Positions 9,043 to 17,054 of a stretch of DNA of 64,000 nucleotides are shown here, in pieces. Source of the stretch: Clavibacter sp. VKM Ac-2873 (GTDB lineage Bacteria; Actinomycetota; Actinomycetes; Actinomycetales; Microbacteriaceae); the NCBI RefSeq assembly GCF_015351075.1, contig NZ_JADKRS010000001.1, positions 248,001-312,000 on the forward strand. The letters are read 5' to 3'. Both the position numbers and the translations under genes were made by a program. The notes beneath the pieces were generated by a model, which ran no database searches, was not told the DNA's origin, and saw nothing but the letters and a program-made list of their open reading frames with translations. Numbering within the stretch: position 1 is the first letter of the stretch; each line of letters begins with the position of its first letter.

Positions 9043-10056
9043 ATGACCGACCAGCCCCGCCCCACCATCCAGACCGCGCCCGTGGTCGAGCGCTTCACCC
9101 GCATCTGGGGCCTCGGCGCCGCCCGCGGCGAGCTCGACGTGCCCAACGACGACCTCGTCGGCCCCATCGACTCCTCCGACGAGTGGATCCGCCAGCGCAC
9201 CGGGATCATCACGCGCAAGCGCGCCGGCGCCGACGTCGACGCGGTCGACCTGGCGACCACCGCATCGCTCGAGGCGATCGCGAAGGCGGGCATCCGGCCG
9301 GAGCAGATCGGCATCGTCCTCGTCTCGACCGTCAGCAACACCGTGCAGACGCCCTCGATGGCCGCGCTCCTCGCCGACCGCATCGGCGCGAACCCCGCCC
9401 CCGCCTACGACATCTCGGCCGCGTGCGCCGGGTACACCTACGGCATCGCCCAGGCGGACTCCTTCATCCGCTCGGGCCTCGCGGAGTACGTCCTCGTGGT
9501 CGGCGCGGAGAAGCTGTCCGACATCGTCGACCCCACCGACCGCTCCATCTCCTTCCTGCTCGGCGACGGCGCCGGCGCCGCGATCGTCGGCCCGAGCGAC
9601 ACCCCCGGCATCTCGCCGACCGTGTGGGGATCGGACGGCTCGAACTGGGACGCGGTCGGCATGACCGGCACCCTGAAGAGCATGCGCGACGGATCCGCGT
9701 GGCCGACGCTCCGCCAGGACGGCCAGAAGGTCTTCCGCTGGGCCGTGTGGGAGATGGTCAAGGTCGCCAAGGAGGCGCTCGACCGCGCAGGGGTGGCACC
9801 CGAGCAGCTCGCCGCCTTCATCCCGCACCAGGCCAACATGCGCATCGTCGACGAGTTCGCGAAGCAGCTCGGCCTCCCCGAGTCGGTCGCCATCGCGCGC
9901 GACATCGCCACGACGGGCAACACCTCCGCCGCGTCGATCCCGCTCGCCACCCACCGCCTGCTCGAGGAGGACCCGTCGCTGTCCGGCGGCCTCGCCCTGC
10001 AGATCGGGTTCGGCGCGGGACTCGTCTTCGGCGCGCAGGTCGTCGTCCTGCCCTGA
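9043..10056 (+). CDS. fabH: Beta-ketoacyl-ACP synthase III
   Basis: FabH starts fatty-acid chains by condensing a short acyl-CoA with malonyl-ACP. Branched-chain primers are likely in this group of bacteria, but that is inference. The 337-residue protein carries Cys128 (ISAACAG), His262 (IPHQANMR) and Asn293 (TTGNTSAAS), the full catalytic triad. The N-terminus has about 15 residues before the usual FabH core. It lies 30 bp after fabD and 53 bp before acpP. Confidence 0.97.
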   Translation: MTDQPRPTIQTAPVVERFTRIWGLGAARGELDVPNDDLVGPIDSSDEWIRQRTGIITRKRAGADVDAVDLATTASLEAIAKAGIRPEQIGIVLVSTVSNTVQTPSMAALLADRIGANPAPAYDISAACAGYTYGIAQADSFIRSGLAEYVLVVGAEKLSDIVDPTDRSISFLLGDGAGAAIVGPSDTPGISPTVWGSDGSNWDAVGMTGTLKSMRDGSAWPTLRQDGQKVFRWAVWEMVKVAKEALDRAGVAPEQLAAFIPHQANMRIVDEFAKQLGLPESVAIARDIATTGNTSAASIPLATHRLLEEDPSLSGGLALQIGFGAGLVFGAQVVVLP

Positions 10057-10109
10057 GCCCCGCCGCCCCATAAGCTGTTCCGGTCATCACGAACCACGAG
10101 GAGATACAC

Positions 10110-10358
10110 ATGGCACTGTCCACCGAAGAAGTCCTGGCCGGCCTGGCCGAGCTCGTCAACGACGAGACCGGGATCGCCACCGACACCGTCGAGATGGACA
10201 AGTCGTTCACCGACGACCTGGACATCGACTCGATCTCGATGATGACGATCGTCGTCAACGCCGAGGAGAAGTTCGACGTCAAGATCCCGGACGAGGAAGT
10301 CAAGAACCTCAAGACCGTCGGCGACGCGGTCACGTTCATCACCAACGCGCAGTCCTGA
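10110..10358 (+). CDS. acpP: Acyl carrier protein
   Basis: An 82-residue acidic helical carrier that holds growing acyl chains on phosphopantetheine. The attachment site is Ser41 in DIDSISMM. A strong ribosome-binding site (GAGGAGAT) precedes the ATG, and TAAGCT in the fabH-acpP gap (about 10071) could be an extra promoter. A stable stem-loop follows the stop codon, which suits the high ACP level cells need relative to the enzymes. Confidence 0.97.
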   Translation: MALSTEEVLAGLAELVNDETGIATDTVEMDKSFTDDLDIDSISMMTIVVNAEEKFDVKIPDEEVKNLKTVGDAVTFITNAQS

Positions 10359-10369
10359 TCGCGCGGAGC

Positions 10370-10399
10370 ATGGCCGGTCCCGGATCCGGGGCCGGCCAT
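10370..10399 (+). terminator. Stem-loop between acpP and fabF (attenuator or mRNA-stabilising hairpin)
   Basis: ATGGCCGGTCCC pairs with GGGGCCGGCCAT over 12 bp, including one G-U, around a GGATCC loop. It starts 11 nt after the acpP stop and is followed by pyrimidine-rich sequence with few T residues. It probably causes partial termination or protects the 3' end of fabD-fabH-acpP mRNA rather than ending the operon. Confidence 0.6.
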
Positions 10400-10437
10400 C
10401 TCCCTCCCCCGTTCCCGACGTCGAGGAGACGCCACGC

Positions 10438-11679
10438 ATGACCACCCCCAAGAAGATCGTCGTCACCGGCATCGGCGCGACGTCTCCGCTCGGCGGCACC
10501 GCCGAGGAGACCTGGCAGGCGCTCCTGCGCGGTGAGTCGGGCATCAGCACCCTCGAGCAGGACTGGGTCGCGAAGTGGGAGATCCCCGTCACCTTCGCCG
10601 GGCAGGCCAAGGTGCCGTCCTCCGAGGTCATGCAGCGCATCGAGACCAAGCGCCTCGACCCGTCGAGCCAGTTCGCGCTCACGGCCGCGCGCGAGGCTTG
10701 GGCCGACGCCGGATCCCCGGAGGTCGACCCCCTGCGCTTCGCCGTGGACTGGGCGACCGGCATCGGCGGCGTGTGGACCCTGCTCGACGCCTGGGACACC
10801 CTCCGCGAGAAGGGTCCCCGCCGCGTCCTCCCCATGACGGTCCCCATGCTCATGCCCAACGGACCTGCGGCCGCGGTCGGCATGGACCTCGGCGCGCGCG
10901 CCGGCATCCAGACGGTCGTCTCCGCGTGCGCCTCGAGCACCGAGTCCATCGCCAGCGCGTACGAGCACCTCCAGGCGGGACGTGCGGACATCATCGTCGC
11001 CGGCGGATCCGAGGCCTCGATCCACCCGCTGCCCATCGCCTCGTTCGCCGCGATGCAGGCGCTCTCGAAGCGCAACGACGACCCCCAGCGCGCCTCGCGC
11101 CCGTACGACATCGCACGCGACGGCTTCGTGCTGGGCGAGGGCGGCGCCGCCCTGGTGCTCGAGACCGAGGAGCACGCGAAGGCCCGCGGCGCGCGCATCT
11201 ACGCCGAGCTCGTGGGCGGCGCGGTCACGAGCGACGCGTTCCACATCACGGCACCCGACCCCGAGGGGACGGCCGCCGCGCGCGCCATGATCCAGACCAT
11301 CGAGGGCGCGGGCTACTCGCGGGGCGACGTCTCGCACATCAACGTCCACGCGACGAGCACGCCCGTCGGCGACATCGCCGAGTACAAGGCCCTCGAGCGC
11401 GTGTTCGGCGACGCCGTGCACGGGATCCCCGTGAGCGCCACGAAGGCGTCGACGGGCCACCTGCTGGGAGGTGCGGGCGCCATCGAGGCCGTCTTCACCG
11501 TGAAGGCGCTGGCGGAGCGCACCGCTCCCCCGACGATCAACCTCACGGAGCAGGACCCGGACATCCCGCTCGACGTCGTCACGTCGCCGCGGTCGCTCGG
11601 CGACGGCGACCTGCTCGCGATCAGCAACTCCTTCGGCTTCGGCGGGCACAACGCGGTCATCGCGTTCCGCAGCGTCTAG
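10438..11679 (+). CDS. fabF: Beta-ketoacyl-ACP synthase II
   Basis: FabF elongates acyl-ACP by condensation with malonyl-ACP. The 413-residue thiolase-fold protein has Cys164 (VVSACASSTES), His304 (INVHATSTPVGD) and His341 (STGHLLGGAGA), and ends with the usual FGFGGHNAVI block. It is the last gene of the operon and is followed at once by a strong intrinsic-type hairpin. The ATG follows GAGGAG. Confidence 0.97.
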   Translation: MTTPKKIVVTGIGATSPLGGTAEETWQALLRGESGISTLEQDWVAKWEIPVTFAGQAKVPSSEVMQRIETKRLDPSSQFALTAAREAWADAGSPEVDPLRFAVDWATGIGGVWTLLDAWDTLREKGPRRVLPMTVPMLMPNGPAAAVGMDLGARAGIQTVVSACASSTESIASAYEHLQAGRADIIVAGGSEASIHPLPIASFAAMQALSKRNDDPQRASRPYDIARDGFVLGEGGAALVLETEEHAKARGARIYAELVGGAVTSDAFHITAPDPEGTAAARAMIQTIEGAGYSRGDVSHINVHATSTPVGDIAEYKALERVFGDAVHGIPVSATKASTGHLLGGAGAIEAVFTVKALAERTAPPTINLTEQDPDIPLDVVTSPRSLGDGDLLAISNSFGFGGHNAVIAFRSV

Positions 11680-11686
11680 GCGCATC

Positions 11687-11730
11687 CACGACGAGAGGCC
11701 CCGACCGCATGGTCGGGGCCTCTCGTCGTG
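11687..11730 (+). terminator. Terminator hairpin after fabF
   Basis: A 20-bp perfect stem (arm 11687-11706, arm 11711-11730) with the loop GCAT begins 7 nt after the fabF stop. There is no T tract, as is common for high-GC actinobacterial terminators. The convergent DUF3145 gene ends at 11770, so it could act from both sides. Confidence 0.85.
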
Positions 11731-11769
11731 CGTGCGGGGAGGAGCCGCGCGCCGGGTGACGGGGTCGGC

Positions 11770-12288
11770 TCAGCCGACCTTGTGCAGCCAGACGACCGGG
11801 CTGAAGTCGCTCGCGTGGCGGAACGCCTCGAGCTCGTCGTCCCAGGCCTGGCCCATGGCGAGGCGCAGCTCGCGGTGGAGCTCCAGCGTGTTGGAGCCGG
11901 CGACGTCGAGGGCGTAGCGGATGCGGTCCTCCGGGATGACGGTGTTGCCGGCGGTGTCCGTCTGCGCGAAGAACACGCCGAGGTCGGGCGTGTGCATCCA
12001 GCGTCCGCCGTCGCGGCCGGGCCCGGCGTCCTCGGTCACCTCGTAGCGCAGGTGCTCCCAGCCGCGGAGTCCGCTGGCGATGGCGGCGCCGGATCCTTCC
12101 GGGCCCTCCCAGAAGTACTCGGCGCGCATCGCGCCCTTCAGGACCGGCTGCGGGTCCCACATGAAGTTCACGGCGTGACCCAGCGCACGACCGGCGGCCC
12201 ATTCGACATGGGGGCAGAGCGCGCGAGGGGAGGAGTGCACGTAGAGCACTCCTCGAGCCGGTCTTGAGTTGGCGACGGGTGCTTCCAT
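11770..12288 (-). CDS. DUF3145 family protein
   Basis: This 172-residue soluble protein belongs to the actinobacterial DUF3145 family, whose function is unknown. Recognisable parts are ANSRPARGVLYVHSSPRALC, ALGHAVNFMWDPQPV and the C-terminal DFSPVVWLHKVG. It is often found near the fatty-acid operon in this group, which may hint at a link, but no catalytic motif is visible. ATG 12288 has a very good ribosome-binding site (GGAGGAGACCC); 22 upstream codons in frame are not used. Confidence 0.85.
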   Translation of the reverse strand: MEAPVANSRPARGVLYVHSSPRALCPHVEWAAGRALGHAVNFMWDPQPVLKGAMRAEYFWEGPEGSGAAIASGLRGWEHLRYEVTEDAGPGRDGGRWMHTPDLGVFFAQTDTAGNTVIPEDRIRYALDVAGSNTLELHRELRLAMGQAWDDELEAFRHASDFSPVVWLHKVG

Positions 12289-12483
12289 GGGTCTCCTCCA
12301 TCCGATCAGATGCGTCTTCCCCAACGATCTGCGTGCGATGGATGAGCTCCACACCTGCCGGTGCGGCCGGCGCGGACGCCGACGTCCCCATCATGGCGGG
12401 TCATCCTGTGCGCGGGCAACATGCGGGTCACGACGCGCCGCGGCGGGATGCCCCTCACGGATCGCGGGTCGCGGCGGGTCTCC

Positions 12484-12513
12484 CCCGGCATGCATGCCGG
12501 GAATGCCTATGCT
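12484..12513 (+). promoter_or_regulatory. padR promoter with an 18-bp palindrome next to the -10
   Basis: A perfect 18-bp palindrome (12484-12501, centre GCATGCATGC) lies 6 bp upstream of TATGCT (12508-12513), a plausible -10 for the PadR gene. This is the place for an autorepressor operator. The rest of 12289-12551 shows no gene on either strand. Confidence 0.5.
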
Positions 12514-12551
12514 CCAGGTGTCGGCCCGTCGGGCCGGGAGACGAGGCGGGC

Positions 12552-13154
12552 ATGTCGGTGCGGCACGCGCTCCTCGCGGTCCTCACCGAGGGCACCTGCT
12601 ACGGGTACCAGCTCCGGACGGAGTTCTCGCGGCGGACGGGCACCGCGGTGCCGCTCAACGTCGGCCAGATCTACAACACGCTCGACCGGCTCGAGCGCGA
12701 CGGTCTCGTCGTGAAGGGCGCCATGGACGATGCGGGCCACGTGCCGTACACGATCACCGCGGCCGGGACGGAGGAGGTGGAGGCGTGGCTCTCCGCGAGC
12801 ATCGGCGCCGTCCCTGCCCGCGACGAGCTCGTGGTGAAGGTCACCCTGGCGCTGTCGCTCCCCGATGCCGACGCGCGCGAGGTCGTCCGGGTCCAGCGCG
12901 AGTGCTCGCTCGCCGAGGCGGCTGCGCTCGCGCGAGCGCGAGAGCGGCTCGAGGCGGACACCGGCGGACACGCGCTCGCGCGCCTGCTGTCCGTGGAGGC
13001 GCAGGAGGCGCAGCTGCGCGCGCGCCTGGCCTGGCTCGACGCCGCCGAGAGTCGGATCGGCGATGCGCGCGCGACGGGCGCGCGGCCCGCGGGACTGGCC
13101 GCCGCTCCCCGCCGGGGGCGCCCGGCGCGCGCTCCGGATGGGTCCGCCGACTGA
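12552..13154 (+). CDS. PadR-family transcriptional regulator
   Basis: A 200-residue PadR regulator with a winged helix in the first 80 residues: HALLAVLTEGTCYGYQLRTE, then VGQIYNTLDRLERDGLV. A C-terminal helical dimerisation arm follows, rich in Ala, Arg and Glu, and the tail is basic and Pro/Ala-rich. PadR proteins usually repress a nearby transporter or stress gene; here none is next to it, since the convergent neighbour encodes a DUF1684 protein and its stop lies 1 bp away. ATG 12552 follows GGGAG; a longer upstream frame is not supported. Confidence 0.9.
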   Translation: MSVRHALLAVLTEGTCYGYQLRTEFSRRTGTAVPLNVGQIYNTLDRLERDGLVVKGAMDDAGHVPYTITAAGTEEVEAWLSASIGAVPARDELVVKVTLALSLPDADAREVVRVQRECSLAEAAALARARERLEADTGGHALARLLSVEAQEAQLRARLAWLDAAESRIGDARATGARPAGLAAAPRRGRPARAPDGSAD

Positions 13155-13155
13155 C

Positions 13156-14007
13156 CTAGTGCAGCAGCCCGCCGTCCTTCGCGAGCACGTTCTTCTCCCC
13201 CGCCTCGATGGGCACGGCGAAGCGGTTCTGCTTCGGCGGCATCGGGCAGTTGAAGTTGTAGCTGAAGGCGCACGGGGGCAGGTACGCGCGGTTGAAGTCC
13301 AGCGTGATCGTCCCGTCGGGCGAGGGCGCGACCATGAGGAAGCGGCCCACGCCGTAGGTCGACTCCCCGCTCGTGGCGTCGGAGAAGACCAGCAGGAGCG
13401 CTCGGCCCTCGCGGAAGGCGGCCAGCGAGTAGTCGACGCCGTCCTTGGCGAACGTGATCTCACCGGGCACGATCTTGTCCTTGGTGGCGCCGTCGTCCTT
13501 GAGGTGCTCGAAGCCCATCGCGCGTCCGCCCTCGATGGGCGTGAAGTCGGCCTCCACGACCCACTCCTCCGAGTACGGGAACGCGTCGATGCCGCCGAAG
13601 TCGCGGATGGCGTCCGACTGCGCGTCCCAGACGCGGAGCGCGTACGCTCCCTCCTCGCTCGCGATGACGAACGCCGAGACCGTGTCGCTCGCGACGACGG
13701 ACGACGGCTGCGGGTCGTCGCGGCCGCGCACGATCGCCTCCCCGTCGACGAGGACGCCGTCGACGTGCAGGCCGTCGGCCGCGGTCGCCTGGACGCGGAG
13801 GCCGGAGGTCCCGGGCTCGAGGGGCGACCAGGTGCCGGGGATGCCGTAGACGGGCTGCGGAGCGGCGTCGTGCGAGATCCACTGCGTGTTGACGAGGGCC
13901 AGGTTGCCCTGGGGCAGGACCACCATCTGCTCGCGACGCGAGCGGTAGACGGCGAGCACCTCCGCCGGGTCGGTGGGAGCTGGGGCGGCGGGGGCGGGAT
14001 CGGTCAT
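13156..14007 (-). CDS. DUF1684 domain protein
   Basis: A 283-residue soluble beta-rich protein of the DUF1684 family. The family marks are the C-terminal blocks LDFNRAYLPPCAFSYNFNCP (conserved Asn/Cys pattern) and PKQNRFAVPIEAGE, with DAFPYSEEWVVEADFTP in the middle. Function is unknown. There is no signal peptide, although the first 15 residues are Pro/Ala-rich. It converges on padR with 1 bp between stop codons, so read-through of either gene would make antisense RNA. Confidence 0.88.
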   Translation of the reverse strand: MTDPAPAAPAPTDPAEVLAVYRSRREQMVVLPQGNLALVNTQWISHDAAPQPVYGIPGTWSPLEPGTSGLRVQATAADGLHVDGVLVDGEAIVRGRDDPQPSSVVASDTVSAFVIASEEGAYALRVWDAQSDAIRDFGGIDAFPYSEEWVVEADFTPIEGGRAMGFEHLKDDGATKDKIVPGEITFAKDGVDYSLAAFREGRALLLVFSDATSGESTYGVGRFLMVAPSPDGTITLDFNRAYLPPCAFSYNFNCPMPPKQNRFAVPIEAGEKNVLAKDGGLLH

Positions 14008-14101
14008 GCGTACATCCTCGCCGCACGCGGGGCAGGGGCCAAGTCGGCGCGCGTCCGGCTGCGGGGTTCCCCGTCGAGCAGCGCGAGCGTACGGTCGGGG
14101 C

Positions 14102-14290
14102 ATGAGCGCAGATCACGAGAGCACCCCGACCGACGACGACCGCACGACGACGAACATCGAGGAGCACGAGGAGTCGTCGTCCTCCTCGACCACGACGGGA
14201 AGCGCTTCGGACGGGTCCACCCCCGACGGCTCCGGGAGCAACACGGGCGAGGGTGACGACCACCAGGGCGACGTCGCATCCGGCGGCTGA
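14102..14290 (+). CDS. Small acidic low-complexity protein
   Basis: A 62-residue hydrophilic protein made almost entirely of Asp, Glu, Ser, Thr and Gly, with a run of five Ser near residue 25. It has no Cys, aromatic residue or membrane segment and is probably disordered. I do not recognise it. TACGGT (14090-14095) lies 6 nt before the ATG, so a leaderless transcript is likely, and a hairpin follows the stop. This promoter-gene-terminator arrangement supports it being real, but composition alone could mislead gene calling. Confidence 0.55.
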   Translation: MSADHESTPTDDDRTTTNIEEHEESSSSSTTTGSASDGSTPDGSGSNTGEGDDHQGDVASGG

Positions 14291-14305
14291 GCCTCCCCGC
14301 GAGCA

Positions 14306-14341
14306 GACGACGCCCGGTCCCCCGAGGGGTCGGGCGTCGTC
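14306..14341. terminator. Hairpin between convergent genes
   Basis: GACGACGCCCG pairs with CGGGCGTCGTC, and an inner CCCC/GGGG extends the stem with one unpaired base. It lies between the small acidic gene (ends 14290) and the polymerase gene (ends 14357) and could terminate both. Confidence 0.7.
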
Positions 14342-14356
14342 GTGTCCGGGCGCGGC

Positions 14357-16027
14357 TCACTTGGCCTGCGCGTAGTCGTCGACGACGGCGATGGTGACGG
14401 GGAAGTCGACGGGTGCGTCGCCGAACAGCAGGCGGCCGGCCTCCGCGGCGGCCTCGGCCACGGCACGGCCCACCTCGTCGACGCGGTCGTCGGGCGTGTG
14501 CACCATGACCTCGTCGTGCAGGAAGAAGACGAGGTGCGGACGTGATCCCGGCCGCTCCATCGCGGCGAGGCGGCGCCGGAGCCCGGCGAGCCAGCACAGC
14601 GCCCATTCGGCGGCGCTGCCCTGGACGACGAAGTTGCGGGTGAAGCGGCCCTGATCGCGAGCGGACGTGCGCGCTCGGGCGGCGTCAGCCGCGGACGCCT
14701 CCCCGGCGCGGCCGATCTGCTGCACGTCCACCCACGCGTCGCCGGGCGGCGGCGACGACCTCCCGAGCCGCGTGCTCACGACGCCCCCGCTCTCCCCCGC
14801 CCGCGCGGCGCGCTCCACGAATCCGGTCGCGCGCGGGTAGGCCCGGACGAGCCGGGGCATGAGGCGTCCGCTCTCGCCGGAGGTGGCGCCGTACATGGCG
14901 CCCAGCATCGCGACCTTGGCGTGCGCGCGGGTGTCGACGACGCCGGCGTCGACGAGGCCCTGGTAGAGGTCGGTGCCGCGACCCGCGTCGGCCATGGCGC
15001 GGTCCTCCGCGAGGGCCGCGAGGACGCGCGGCTCGAGCTGCGCGGCGTCGGCGACCACGAGCCGCCAGCCGGGATCCGCCCGGACGGCCGACCGGATCTG
15101 GCGCGGCAGCTGCAGCGCGCCCCCTCCGCTGGCGGCCCATCGACCGGTGACGACCCCGCCCGGCACGTACTCGGGGTGGAAGCGGCCGTCCCGGATCCAC
15201 GTCTCCATCCACGTCCACCCGTTGGCCGTGAGGAGGCGGGACAGCTTCTTGTGCTCCAGCAGCGGTGCGATGACGGGATGGTCGATCTCCTGCAGCTCCC
15301 ACTGCCGCGTGCTCGTCGCGTCGATGCCGGCGCGGCGGAGCGCCCGGAGCACGTCGGGCGGGCTGTCGACGTTGAGGTCGGGGGCGGCGAGGGCCTCCCG
15401 GATCCGCGTGGCGAGGCGCAGCAGCGCGGGCGGCGCGCCGCCGTGCGCGGGCCGTCCCCCGAGCAGGTCGACCAGGAGCGCGTCGTGGACGGCCGTGTCC
15501 CACGGCAGCCCGTCGGCCGACATCTCGGCGGCGACGAGGGCGCCCGCCGACTCCGCGGCGAGGAGGAGGCGCAGGCGGCCGGGTTCAGCGCTGCCCGCGA
15601 CGGCGTCCAGCTGCCGCCGGAGCTCGGCGACGAGCTCGTTCGGTGAACGGCCCTCCGGTGCGTCGAGGTCGTCGAAGAGCGTCGCCGTGGCCGATGGCTC
15701 CCGTTCTTGCACGGCAGGTCGATCCCATGCGCCGACGGGGAGCCTGGCGAGGTCGCTGTCCGCGGTCTGCGTGGAGAGCCGGAGGATCGCGTGGCAGAGC
15801 CGGAGGTCGTGGCAGCGGGCGACGCGGACGCCCGCGGCGATCAGCCCCCTCGCCCACACCGCGGTGTCGTCCCACACCCACCGCGGCGCGGGCTCGGCGC
15901 GTTCACGCACGGCGGCGACCGCCGGCCATCCGGCGGACGGGACGTCCCGCGTCGCCGTGACGGTCCCGGTCGCATCGAGGTCGACGAGCCGCACGCCGGA
16001 GGGCGTCCGCGCGACCAGGATGTGCAT
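14357..16027 (-). CDS. Family-A DNA polymerase-like protein (short exonuclease-polymerase form)
   Basis: A 556-residue relative of DNA polymerase I lacking the 5' nuclease domain. The polymerase part keeps motif A as VVADAAQLEPRVLAAL, motif B as AKVAMLGAMYGATSGESG and motif C as FFLHDEVMVHTP. The motif A Asp and the motif C Asp-Glu needed for metal binding are present, although motif A has Ala-Ala-Gln where Pol I has Tyr-Ser-Gln. The N-terminal 200 residues resemble a 3'-5' exonuclease only loosely, and I do not see its DxE motif. Actinobacterial homologues are annotated as bifunctional exonuclease/polymerase; a specialised repair role is likely but unproven. Confidence 0.88.
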   Translation of the reverse strand: MHILVARTPSGVRLVDLDATGTVTATRDVPSAGWPAVAAVRERAEPAPRWVWDDTAVWARGLIAAGVRVARCHDLRLCHAILRLSTQTADSDLARLPVGAWDRPAVQEREPSATATLFDDLDAPEGRSPNELVAELRRQLDAVAGSAEPGRLRLLLAAESAGALVAAEMSADGLPWDTAVHDALLVDLLGGRPAHGGAPPALLRLATRIREALAAPDLNVDSPPDVLRALRRAGIDATSTRQWELQEIDHPVIAPLLEHKKLSRLLTANGWTWMETWIRDGRFHPEYVPGGVVTGRWAASGGGALQLPRQIRSAVRADPGWRLVVADAAQLEPRVLAALAEDRAMADAGRGTDLYQGLVDAGVVDTRAHAKVAMLGAMYGATSGESGRLMPRLVRAYPRATGFVERAARAGESGGVVSTRLGRSSPPPGDAWVDVQQIGRAGEASAADAARARTSARDQGRFTRNFVVQGSAAEWALCWLAGLRRRLAAMERPGSRPHLVFFLHDEVMVHTPDDRVDEVGRAVAEAAAEAGRLLFGDAPVDFPVTIAVVDDYAQAK

Positions 16028-16283
16028 GCCCTCATCATCGCGTGCGCGTCCGACGTCGGACGCGCCCGTCGGCCCCGCCGCTCCCCCTCACGGCGACTCG
16101 GAGGGAAACAACCGACGAGAATGTGCCCGCATCCCCCGCTGGCGCGGTTTCACCCGCTAGGGTTGGACACAAGTCGTCAGGTCCTCACGATCCGCCCGGT
16201 CCGCCGGAAGCATCACGAGGGGCAGACGACCCGCGGTCCCGGGTCCCGGGATCGATGCATCTCTTTTTGAAGGAAATTTCGTC

Positions 16284-16487
16284 ATGGCAACAGGCACCGT
16301 CAAGTGGTTCAACGCTGAAAAGGGCTTCGGCTTCATCGCTCCCGACAACGGAACCGCGGATGTGTTCGCTCACTACTCCGCGATCGCGACGGGCGGCTAC
16401 AAGTCGCTCGACGAGAACCAGAAGGTCGAGTTCGAGGTCGCCCAGGGCCCCAAGGGTCCCCAGGCTGAGAACATCCGCCCGCTCTAA
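16284..16487 (+). CDS. cspA: Cold-shock protein (CspA family)
   Basis: A 67-residue single OB-fold that binds single-stranded RNA and DNA and acts as an RNA chaperone. RNP1 is KGFGFI and RNP2 is VFAHYS; the start [18 protein letters not shown] is typical. The 256-bp region before it leaves room for a long structured leader as in other csp genes; the ribosome-binding site is GAAGGAAA in an AT-rich patch that stands out from the surrounding GC-rich DNA. A strong hairpin ends the unit. Confidence 0.97.
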   Translation: MATGTVKWFNAEKGFGFIAPDNGTADVFAHYSAIATGGYKSLDENQKVEFEVAQGPKGPQAENIRPL

Positions 16488-16530
16488 TGCCACCCGCTCG
16501 CCTCTGGTGAGCGCAGCACGCTGAGCTTCC

Positions 16531-16566
16531 GAGAACGGCTCCGACCATGTGGTCGGGGCCGTTCTC
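16531..16566 (+). terminator. Terminator after cspA
   Basis: GAGAACGGCTCCGACC pairs with GGTCGGGGCCGTTCTC over 16 bp (one G-U) around the loop ATGT, followed by CATTTAA. It is a clear intrinsic terminator 43 nt after the cspA stop. Confidence 0.88.
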
Positions 16567-16604
16567 CATTTAACGCAGCACTCGTGCGTGCGGGACCATG
16601 GACC

Positions 16605-16892
16605 GTGCCCTCCTATCGCATCACCATGACCGTCGGCGCGCTGCGTCCCGGCGCCGACCCCGCCGCCGTCCTCCCCGCCGCCGCCGCCGAGGCCGCCCGG
16701 ATCGCCACCCTCGAGGCGAACGACATCCAGGTCGTGCGCGGCGAGCCCCGCCTCACCGTCCGCTTCACCGCGGACGACGACGCCGCGGCCGAGCGCATAG
16801 CGGGTGCGGTCCGGTCCCGGGCGGGTGAGCTCGTCGACATCCCCCGCGCGAGCATCACGCGTCGCGACGGAGGTGCGTGGACACGGATCTGA
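16605..16892 (+). CDS. Hypothetical protein (small, one alpha/beta domain)
   Basis: A 95-residue protein starting at GTG (MPSYRITMTVGALRPG). It shows alternating strand and helix patterns, with a long Ala-rich helix (DPAAVLPAAAAEAARIATLE) and a strand LTVRFTADDD. I do not recognise a family. A GTG at 16584 in the same frame adds 7 residues and lies 7 nt after a poor -10 (TAACGC). It sits alone between the cspA terminator and the exopolysaccharide locus. Confidence 0.6.
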   Translation: MPSYRITMTVGALRPGADPAAVLPAAAAEAARIATLEANDIQVVRGEPRLTVRFTADDDAAAERIAGAVRSRAGELVDIPRASITRRDGGAWTRI

Positions 16893-17054
16893 TCCGGGCG
16901 GGACGCTCCTGTCCCCCGCGGGTCCCGTGTCCCCCGACGGTCTCCTCACGGCCGCTTCCGACATGCGCAGCGGAGCATCGTCGGCAACGCCTGTAGTGTC
17001 GATCCCAAGAGCCGACGACGCCTCAGGGGGACGCACCATCGGCTTGGGGGGACG

